Below are positions 1-5,701 of a stretch of DNA of 8,264 bases, piece by piece. Both the position numbers and the translations under genes were made by a program. How positions within the stretch are numbered: position 1 is the stretch's first letter; every line of letters starts with the position of its first letter. The DNA comes from an uncultured Planctomycetota bacterium (GTDB lineage: Bacteria > Planctomycetota > UBA1135 > UBA2386), in NCBI GenBank assembly GCA_903925435.1, contig CAIYFF010000191.1, positions 1-8,264 of the forward strand. The letters run 5' to 3'. The notes under the pieces are model-generated. The model did no database searches and was not told the DNA's origin. It was given only the letters and a program-made list of their open reading frames with translations.

Positions 1-22
1 CCCCACTACCATTCTCGCCCCC

Positions 23-1726
23 ATGTTGAGCAAGAAGCCCGAGAGCACACCGACGGACCCACGCGAGGGCGCGTTGGCGAAGACCCTCGGGCTGCCCAAT
101 CTGGTGGCGCGCGTGCTGCTCGCGCGCGGGCTCGATACGCCGGAGAAGGTGCGGGCGTTCTTGAAGCCCGACCTCGGCTCGCTGCACGATCCGTTCGCGT
201 TCACGGACATGCAGAAGGCCGTCGATCGCATCAAGCTCGCGCTGCGCAACCAGGAAACCATCCTGATCCACGGCGACTACGACGTCGATGGGATCAGCGG
301 CACGGTGTTGCTGACGAAGTTCTTCCGCCTGCTACACGCGAACGTGAAGCCGCACATTCCCGCGCGTGCGGACGGCTACTCGTTCTCGCGCGCGAGCGAA
401 GAAGCGATCGCAAAGTGGAACGCGAAGCTCGTCATCTCCGTCGACAACGGCACCAACGCTGTCGACACGATCGGCCGCATCCAGGCGAGCGGATCGGACG
501 TCATCGTGACGGACCACCATGGCACCGGCGAGAACGTCGCGCCCGCGTTCGCGATGCTCAATCCACGGCTTGCGGGAGCGGGTTATCCCGACCGCGACCT
601 CGCGGGCGTCGGCGTCGCGTTCCGGCTCGCGGCCGCGATCGCGGACACGTTGACCCGCGGCATGCTCAACAGCCCCGAGTTCGGCGAGTTCCTCGTCGAT
701 GCGATGACCTACACCGCGCTCGGCACCGTCGCCGACGTGGCTCCGTTGTGCGGCGAGAACCGCACGCTCGTGTGGCATGGCCTGCGCGCGCTCGCGCAGA
801 GCAGGAGCCCAGGCATCCGCGCACTGCTCGATTCTGCGGGCCTGTCGAATCGCTCGCCCGACGTCGAGGACATCGCGTTCCGCATCGCGCCGTTGATCAA
901 CGCCGCAGGCCGCGTCGGCCACGCGCTCGACGCAGCGGCGTTGCTGTGCGCGCCCGGCATCGTCGAGGCGCAGGCCGCCGCGAAGGTGCTCGAGCGCCAC
1001 AACGAGGAGCGTCGCAAGGTCGAACGCAAACTGCAGGACGAGGCCGTCGATCTCGCCGCCAAGGAGACCGGCCCCGCCGTCGTGCTCGCTGGTGACGATT
1101 GGCATCCGGGCGTGCTCGGCATCGTCGCCGCGCGCGTCGCAGAGACGACCGGCAAGCCCGCGATCCTGATCGCATGGAAGGGCGACGTCGGCCGCGGCAG
1201 CGGCCGCTGCCAGAGCGGGATCCACCTGCGCAACGCGCTGGCGATGTGCGGCGAGCATCTGAGTTCGCACGGCGGCCACGCGGCAGCGGTCGGGCTTGAA
1301 GTGCACCGCGATCGCTTCGCTGCGTTCAAAGAGGCGTTCCAACAAGTCTGCGCCGCGGCCAAGGGCGGCGACGCCAGCGAGAACAGCGACGGCGATGCGA
1401 CGTTCGCTGAGTTCGATCCCAACGCGGTCCGTCGCCTGGAGATGCTCGCGCCTTTTGGCATGGGCCATCGCCGCGCCCGATTCGCGACCCACGGTGTGCG
1501 CATCGTTGGCTCGCCGCAGAACGACGTTCGCGGCCTCGACCTCCGCTTGCGCCTCTCGCACGACGGCTGCCTGCTGCCTGCGCGCGTGATCCGCGCAACC
1601 TCGCGCTTCGAAGAGTTCCGCTCGCGACCGGGACCTTGGCGCGTGCTCGCGACTCCTCGCATCAACGCGCGCGGTGAAGAAGGGCCAGTCACTCTCGAGG
1701 TGCACTCGATGACCGCCGCCGAATGA
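23..1726 (+). CDS. recJ: Single-stranded-DNA-specific 5'-3' exonuclease RecJ
   Basis: RecJ degrades single-stranded DNA 5' to 3' in recombinational and mismatch repair, in the cytoplasm, using Mn/Mg ions. The 567-residue protein has the DHH-family order: motif I HGDYDVDG at residues 83-90, SVDNG at 139-143, TDHH at 163-166, LGTVADVAPL at 233-242 and RIAPLINAAGRVGH at 287-300. The DHHA1 part follows, with GDDWHPGVLGIVAARVAE at 357-374, GSGRC at 392-396 and HGGHAAAVG at 416-424. A C-terminal OB-like segment begins near PFGMGHRRARF (477-487). The length is close to E. coli RecJ (about 577). All DHH metal-ligand motifs look intact. No Shine-Dalgarno sequence precedes the ATG, and the frame stays open to the window's left edge, so a start further upstream cannot be excluded, although the distance from this ATG to motif I is normal for RecJ. 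The OB motif usually reads PFGxGNPxPxF; here the Asn-Pro is replaced by His-Arg. The next gene follows after 25 bases, suggesting co-transcription. Confidence 0.95.
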   Translation: MLSKKPESTPTDPREGALAKTLGLPNLVARVLLARGLDTPEKVRAFLKPDLGSLHDPFAFTDMQKAVDRIKLALRNQETILIHGDYDVDGISGTVLLTKFFRLLHANVKPHIPARADGYSFSRASEEAIAKWNAKLVISVDNGTNAVDTIGRIQASGSDVIVTDHHGTGENVAPAFAMLNPRLAGAGYPDRDLAGVGVAFRLAAAIADTLTRGMLNSPEFGEFLVDAMTYTALGTVADVAPLCGENRTLVWHGLRALAQSRSPGIRALLDSAGLSNRSPDVEDIAFRIAPLINAAGRVGHALDAAALLCAPGIVEAQAAAKVLERHNEERRKVERKLQDEAVDLAAKETGPAVVLAGDDWHPGVLGIVAARVAETTGKPAILIAWKGDVGRGSGRCQSGIHLRNALAMCGEHLSSHGGHAAAVGLEVHRDRFAAFKEAFQQVCAAAKGGDASENSDGDATFAEFDPNAVRRLEMLAPFGMGHRRARFATHGVRIVGSPQNDVRGLDLRLRLSHDGCLLPARVIRATSRFEEFRSRPGPWRVLATPRINARGEEGPVTLEVHSMTAAE

Positions 1727-1751
1727 CCTCCAAGACCGACACGATACGACC

Positions 1752-2390
1752 GTGAATCACAACGCAACCTCGCCAACAGATGCTGCGGCGCCCAAGAAGG
1801 GACTGCTGCGCCGCCTCTACGCCTGGGTGCTGCACTGGGCCGACACGCCCTACGGCACGCCAGCACTCGCGACGATGAGCTTCGCCGAGAGCTCGTTCTT
1901 CCCGATACCGCCCGACGTGCTGCTCGTGGCGCTATGCCTCGGCGACCGCGCGCGCGCGTTCCGCTTCGCGTTCTGGTGTTCGGTGGCGTCAGTGCTCGGC
2001 GGGCTGGCTGGCTACGGCATCGGCGCGTTCTTCTGGGACCTCGAATCGGTGCAGAGCTTCTTCTTCCACTACGTGTTCTCGGAGAAGACGTTCGCCGACG
2101 TCACCAAGCTCTACGAGGACTGGAACTTCTGGATCGTGTTCGTCGCCGCGTTCACGCCCATTCCTTACAAGGTCATCACGATCACCGCGGGCGTCTGCGG
2201 CATCGGCTTGCCGATGTTCCTCGTGGCATCCATCATCGGTCGATCGGCGCGCTTCTACCTCGTTGCGTGGGCATTGTGGCGCTTTGGCGAACCCGCGAGC
2301 CGCCTGCTCGACAAGCACCTGGGTTGGATCACGACCGCGCTCGCCGCACTCGGCATCGGCGGATTCGTCGCATTGAAGTATCTCGTGTGA
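1752..2390 (+). CDS. YqaA/DedA-type VTT-domain membrane protein
   Basis: This 212-residue inner-membrane protein matches the YqaA branch of the DedA/SNARE-associated (VTT) family. Some DedA relatives act in lipid-carrier or phospholipid translocation and membrane homeostasis, but the role of this branch is not settled. Visible family marks are the acidic-then-proline motif FAESSFFPIPPDVLL at residues 44-58, a glycine-rich stretch GGLAGYGIG at 83-91, FTPIPYKVITITAG at 134-147 (re-entrant-loop type) and a GRSARF segment at 163-168. Hydrophobic segments lie roughly at 36-60, 71-94, 126-150, 154-177 and 192-211, after a short basic, soluble N-terminus. The start is GTG, with no in-frame ATG ahead of the conserved region and no convincing Shine-Dalgarno sequence, which fits translation in the wake of recJ 25 bases upstream. 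The product is longer than E. coli YqaA (about 142) but matches the longer YqaA-family proteins of other bacteria as I recall them. Family assignment is good; function is unknown. Confidence 0.82.
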   Translation: MNHNATSPTDAAAPKKGLLRRLYAWVLHWADTPYGTPALATMSFAESSFFPIPPDVLLVALCLGDRARAFRFAFWCSVASVLGGLAGYGIGAFFWDLESVQSFFFHYVFSEKTFADVTKLYEDWNFWIVFVAAFTPIPYKVITITAGVCGIGLPMFLVASIIGRSARFYLVAWALWRFGEPASRLLDKHLGWITTALAALGIGGFVALKYLV

Positions 2391-2453
2391 CCTGGGCCAC
2401 AGAGCGGTGTGGAAACGCAATGCTCTCCTCGACACCATTTCGCACCTTCCTCG

Positions 2454-2458
2454 AAGGA
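2454..2458 (+). promoter_or_regulatory. Shine-Dalgarno sequence of the lipoprotein gene
   Basis: AAGGA lies 6 bases before the ATG at 2465. It decides the start: another in-frame ATG at 2420 would add 15 residues, but it has no such site and would bury the lipoprotein signal behind a polar extension. The 74-base gap 2391-2464 shows no promoter that I can defend. Confidence 0.7.
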
Positions 2459-2464
2459 AACACC

Positions 2465-2722
2465 ATGAAGCTCCTCCGCACCGCCATCGTCCTCTCCTCC
2501 CTCTTCGTCGCCGCCGCGTGCAGCAGCACGAGCACGACCAACAGCAAGGCCATGAACGCCACGTGCCCGGTCTCCGGCAAGGCGATCACTGCTGAAAACC
2601 CGACCACGTCGTTCGACGGCAAGACGATCGGCTTCTGCTGCGACAACTGCGTCAGCAAGTTCAACGGCATGCCGACCGCCGACAAGCAGGCCAAGGTCAC
2701 GGGCTCGATGCCCGCGAAGTGA
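2465..2722 (+). CDS. Small Cys-rich YHS-like lipoprotein, putative metal binding
   Basis: An 85-residue protein. Residues 1-18 are a lipoprotein signal (basic MKLLR, a hydrophobic core, then the lipobox VAAAC with the acylated Cys at 19), so the product should be anchored in a membrane facing the periplasm. A Ser/Thr-rich linker (20-33) leads to a domain resembling the YHS/heavy-metal-binding group: TCPVSGKAI at 33-41, then FDGKTIGFCCDNCVSKF at 50-66. Cys34, Cys58, Cys59 and Cys62 are the candidate ligands. Proteins of this kind are linked to copper or other soft-metal binding, but the metal here is unknown. Ser37 stands where a second Cys would complete a CxxC pair in many YHS domains. The gene follows the YqaA-type gene by 74 bases on the same strand and ends just before two hairpins, so it is the last gene of the rightward unit or has its own promoter. 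No metal transporter or regulator lies nearby to support a resistance role. Confidence 0.78.
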   Translation: MKLLRTAIVLSSLFVAAACSSTSTTNSKAMNATCPVSGKAITAENPTTSFDGKTIGFCCDNCVSKFNGMPTADKQAKVTGSMPAK

Positions 2723-2729
2723 TGCCGAA

Positions 2730-2753
2730 GGTCGCCTCCAGGTGAGGCGAACC
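2730..2753. terminator. Hairpin between convergent genes
   Basis: TCGCCTC (2732-2738) pairs exactly with GAGGCGA (2744-2750) around a 5-base loop. GG/CC pairs at 2730-2731 and 2752-2753 extend the stem if one A is bulged. It begins 8 bases after the lipoprotein stop codon. No T-run follows on either strand, so alone it is more likely a 3'-end stabiliser or part of a compound terminator than an intrinsic terminator. Confidence 0.5.
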
Positions 2754-2756
2754 GCA

Positions 2757-2804
2757 AGACCGCCGCGCTCGCGCCTTGTGCACGATCGCGGCGGTTTCGT
2801 TTTC
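2757..2804 (+). terminator. Rho-independent-type terminator after the lipoprotein gene
   Basis: ACCGCCGCG (2759-2767) pairs perfectly with CGCGGCGGT (2787-2795) across a 19-base loop, and the stem runs into TTTCGTTTTC (2795-2804) on the + strand. This is the layout of an intrinsic terminator for rightward transcription. The T-tract overlaps the last bases of the convergent gene, whose stop codon is at 2803-2805. The opposite strand forms the same stem but is followed only by a weak CTTGCGGTT, so it would stop leftward transcription less well. The long loop lowers confidence slightly. Confidence 0.65.
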
Positions 2805-5511
2805 AGCCAGCGCTGCGCACGCGCAGCATCGACAGGCCTAGGCCGTAGACGACCGCGGACAGCAGCAGCACGTTGGTGAAGCCAATGCCCATGCTGAGCA
2901 CGATGCAGAAGATCGACGCGAACACCGAGCAGAACGCGTTGACGGCCCAGCCCCACGGCAACAGGTGCGGCGCTTGCTCCTCCAGCACGCGCATTCCGGT
3001 CGGGAACGGCACGCCAAGCAACAAGCCTGTCGGGATCAGCAATGCCACCACCACGGCCATGCGCGCCTCCAACGGCAGGCCGAGCAGCATGGGCAACAGC
3101 CAGTTGACCGCGCAGAGGTCGACCAGGATCACGGCCGTGATCGCAAGCGACAGCATGCGGATGTGCCGCTGCTCGACGCGACGAATGCGACCTGCGAGCA
3201 ACGAGCCCGTGCCCGCGGACCCCAAGAGGCTCGCGAGCACAACCGTGAGCGCATAGGTCGGGTGGCCGAGGAAGATCACGAGCTTCTGCATCAGCGTGAT
3301 CTCCAAGAACATGAAGCCCAGGCCGAGCGCCGCGAAGTAGGCGAAGTAGCGCCACAACCCTTCTGTCTTCACGCCGACGCGCGACAGCTTGCGCAGCGGC
3401 AAGAAGATCAACGCGCCCGCGAGCAGCACGATCTGGACCACTGACGCCAGCAGGATCAGGTGCCCCACCGGATAGTCCGTGTGGTACCGGAACAGCGTCG
3501 GATCGGATGCGCGTTCGCCGACGAAGAGGTTGGCGTACTTGTAGTAGTTGAAGAAGAACGGCGCGTCGTCGGTCGACGGCGCGATCTGGTACTCGTAGTC
3601 GGCGACGAACGCTTGGCGCGCCGCGTCGTCTGGATCGAGCGTGCTCTCGAAGATCCGCTTCGTCTCCAGCGCGTAGCGCGCCTGCTCGACGATCTCCGTG
3701 CGCATGCCGCTCAAGAACTCGGCGGCGGAAGCACGCTTCTCTTGTGGCATCGCATCCGGCAGCAGCGATGGCGAAGGCTCTTCGCCGTTTGCGATGCGCA
3801 GCGACGCGGCGAACAGATCGCGCACGGCCTGAAGCGGGTCATCGCCGTATCCGAGCGATCGGCTCTTCGCCTCGCCCCAATACGCCTCGCGCATCGCCGC
3901 AAAGGCTTGCGCGTCATTGGCCATCGGTTGCGCGCGATCGCGCATCGGATCGAAGATCAGGCCGACGAATCCTTCGCGGGCCGCGAACGCGCGCAGCGCA
4001 TCGAGTTCCTCGCGCGTGAACGGCGTCTTCTTGACCATCGTCGACGCCCATACCTGGCCCTGGAACACCGCGATGTGCGACTCCGGCTGTGGCACGCCGA
4101 GTTCGCGCAGCGCAGTCACTGCGATGTTCGCAAGGCGCAGAGTCTCGCGCGGCTTGCGCGGACGGTTCTCGACGAAGCGCGAGTAGTTGACGATGCCGTT
4201 GTCGGTGAGCCGACCGAAGAAGTCGCGCACCGCGCCCGTCGTGTAGAGATAGCTCTCCGACAGCGTGTAGGCGCCGGTCGACAGCGCCGTGTACGAGTCG
4301 ACGCCGCTCATCTGGATCACGTCGTAGCGCGCATCGTGCGTGCGCAACCATGCGCGGCCTTCGCTGTTGACGAGCTCGATGCGCTTTGCCGCTTCGCTCG
4401 TCGTGAACAAACCGCCGAGGTAGGCGTCGTAGCGGACCTTCGCCATCTCGATCATCGCGGAGTTGAGCTCCACCGCGGTGACCTTCGCAGCGCCGTTGCC
4501 GAGCGCGACCATCACGTCGACGCCGCCGCCGACGCCGATCACCATCACGGACAGGTCCTTGCGCGACCCCGCGCGATGCGCGACGTACGCAGTGGCCGCA
4601 GAGGTGTCGTCGAGGAACGGGAACCGCGCGAGGTCGGCCGCACCTTCGTACATCGTCGTCGGCGCAGTGCCGTCCTGGCCCGCGGTGCGCTGGTGGGTGT
4701 CGATGTGGTCCACCATGCCGTTGTCGCCGCCGAACGCCGGCGCGCCGATCACGTCAGGCCCGATCTGCACTTCCGCCGTTCCGCTGTAGATGCGATCGAT
4801 CGGCAAGCCGAGTTGCTCCACCACCGCAGCCTCCTTGCCAGGAGCGAACGGCACGCGCCACGTGGCAAGGCCTGAGCAGAAGGCGATCGAAGTTGCTGCA
4901 GCGAGGCCGAAGCCAAGCAGCGCCACGATGCGCATGCGCCGCATGTCCGCGCACGCAAAGCAGCCAGCGGCCAACAAACCGAACGAGCCAGCGAGAACGA
5001 CGGACGCCGTGCTGCCGAACGTCTTGAGCGCGAATGCCGCGGCGCCCGCGCCGAGAGCCGAACCGACGAGGTCCGCAAAGTACAGACGGTTGACGTCCTT
5101 CACGAACCGAGTGAGCGCGAGGCCGATGCCATAGCCACCGAGCAAGAACGGCACGCCGATCACGAGGTAGATCAGCGACAGCAACAAGAAGTTCGACTTG
5201 TCCTGCCAGATCGCGAGGCTGTCCGGCTGGATGCGCGTGGCGGTGAAGAAGGCCGCGATGACGCTGATGCCATACGCAAGGCTGCAGATTGCGAGCGGCC
5301 GATGCGCATCGCCCTTCTGCTCGCTTGCGCGCAGCGCGGTCAAAAGGCTTCCCGACGCGCCGAACCCCAGCAGGCCGATCGAGATCACCATGTAGGTGAA
5401 GTGGTGCCACATCATGATCGCGAACACACGGGTGAGCGCGATCTCGAACAGGATCACCGAGAGGGCGAGGAAGAAGATCCCCGCCAGCGTCGACTTCAGG
5501 CTGGCTTGCAT
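2803..5511 (-). CDS. Multi-pass membrane protein with inserted spermidine synthase-like SAM domain
   Basis: This 902-residue protein has three parts. About seven hydrophobic segments lie within residues 8-214, a soluble region spans about 215-680, and about seven more segments fill 681-897. The soluble part has a Rossmann-type SAM-binding motif VMVIGVGGGVDV (322-333), an acidic strand end VELN (347-350, Glu348) and YDVI (396-399) before the catalytic loop. A DDAPFFFNYYK stretch (648-658) near its end is typical of large membrane proteins annotated as spermidine synthase-like. In true aminopropyltransferases the loop reads about DSSDP; here it is SGVDS (402-406), so the first Asp is Ser402 and only Asp405 remains. 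The dcSAM motif GGGDGG is also replaced. Spermidine synthase activity is therefore unlikely, and the substrate is unknown. The start is firm: an in-frame stop lies four codons upstream, and the first membrane segment begins near residue 8. The gene converges on the lipoprotein gene and diverges from polA, so it is a single-gene unit here. Confidence 0.83.
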   Translation of the reverse strand: MQASLKSTLAGIFFLALSVILFEIALTRVFAIMMWHHFTYMVISIGLLGFGASGSLLTALRASEQKGDAHRPLAICSLAYGISVIAAFFTATRIQPDSLAIWQDKSNFLLLSLIYLVIGVPFLLGGYGIGLALTRFVKDVNRLYFADLVGSALGAGAAAFALKTFGSTASVVLAGSFGLLAAGCFACADMRRMRIVALLGFGLAAATSIAFCSGLATWRVPFAPGKEAAVVEQLGLPIDRIYSGTAEVQIGPDVIGAPAFGGDNGMVDHIDTHQRTAGQDGTAPTTMYEGAADLARFPFLDDTSAATAYVAHRAGSRKDLSVMVIGVGGGVDVMVALGNGAAKVTAVELNSAMIEMAKVRYDAYLGGLFTTSEAAKRIELVNSEGRAWLRTHDARYDVIQMSGVDSYTALSTGAYTLSESYLYTTGAVRDFFGRLTDNGIVNYSRFVENRPRKPRETLRLANIAVTALRELGVPQPESHIAVFQGQVWASTMVKKTPFTREELDALRAFAAREGFVGLIFDPMRDRAQPMANDAQAFAAMREAYWGEAKSRSLGYGDDPLQAVRDLFAASLRIANGEEPSPSLLPDAMPQEKRASAAEFLSGMRTEIVEQARYALETKRIFESTLDPDDAARQAFVADYEYQIAPSTDDAPFFFNYYKYANLFVGERASDPTLFRYHTDYPVGHLILLASVVQIVLLAGALIFLPLRKLSRVGVKTEGLWRYFAYFAALGLGFMFLEITLMQKLVIFLGHPTYALTVVLASLLGSAGTGSLLAGRIRRVEQRHIRMLSLAITAVILVDLCAVNWLLPMLLGLPLEARMAVVVALLIPTGLLLGVPFPTGMRVLEEQAPHLLPWGWAVNAFCSVFASIFCIVLSMGIGFTNVLLLSAVVYGLGLSMLRVRSAG

Positions 5512-5522
5512 CAGTTTGGGCT

Positions 5523-5539
5523 AGGCGCAGCCTGCGCCT
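5523..5539 (-). promoter_or_regulatory. Leader hairpin before the membrane protein gene
   Basis: AGGCGCA (5523-5529) pairs perfectly with TGCGCCT (5533-5539) around a 3-base loop. In the leftward transcript it sits 11 bases before the ATG. No ordinary Shine-Dalgarno sequence lies between the hairpin and the start, and the only purine-rich AGG tracts are within the hairpin. It could affect translation initiation, but a chance palindrome in G+C-rich DNA is also possible. Confidence 0.35.
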
Positions 5540-5668
5540 GCATGGGCGATACGGGGAACATTCTCGGCACGCCGCAATGCGGATCCAAACCCCGAATCCG
5601 CGCCAGTGCGAGCGAACTGTCCGTGAATTCGACACGCGCTCCCAAGTCCCGATGACACGGTCGCCATC

Positions 5669-5686
5669 GCGCCCCCTGCGGGGCGT
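5669..5686 (+). promoter_or_regulatory. Leader hairpin before polA
   Basis: CGCCCC (5670-5675) pairs with GGGGCG (5680-5685) around a 4-base loop, with a possible G-U closing pair at 5669/5686. It ends 15 bases before the polA ATG and 6 bases before its AAAGG. There is no T-run, so it is not an intrinsic terminator. It could stabilise the leader or influence ribosome entry. Confidence 0.35.
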
Positions 5687-5692
5687 CGCTAC

Positions 5693-5697
5693 AAAGG
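5693..5697 (+). promoter_or_regulatory. Probable ribosome binding site of polA
   Basis: AAAGG lies 4 bases before the ATG at 5702. The match is partial and the spacing short, but it is the only purine-rich stretch near this start, and the start agrees with the family N-terminus (LFLVDGTALAYRSFFA). Confidence 0.45.
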
Positions 5698-5701
5698 CTT
5701 C

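Larger units (their letters stand above)
5512..5701. promoter_or_regulatory. Divergent intergenic region (membrane protein gene / polA)
   Basis: These 190 bases must carry the leftward promoter of the 902-residue membrane protein gene and probably the rightward promoter of polA. I could not find a convincing -35/-10 pair on either strand, which is common in G+C-rich genomes with non-coliform promoters. The region holds two short hairpins, one beside each gene start, which are listed separately. No protein gene is supported within it: the open frame crossing it on the + strand is Arg/Ser/Thr-rich and out of frame with polA. Confidence 0.5.

Noticed and set aside
332..1705. A 457-codon open frame on the - strand, fully opposite recJ
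   Set aside because: Its product is Arg/Ala/Asp/His-rich with no domain, and it is the mirror frame of a certain gene with G/C-biased third positions. Such frames are expected in G+C-rich DNA.
2420..2464. Alternative in-frame ATG at 2420 for the lipoprotein
   Set aside because: It lacks a Shine-Dalgarno sequence and would place 15 mostly polar residues before the signal. The ATG at 2465 has AAGGA at good spacing and a normal lipoprotein N-terminus.
3460..4875. A 471-codon open frame on the + strand, opposite the 902-residue membrane protein gene
   Set aside because: The translation is low-complexity Arg/Val/Ala/His with no fold signature, while the opposite strand encodes a protein with clear motifs and membrane segments.
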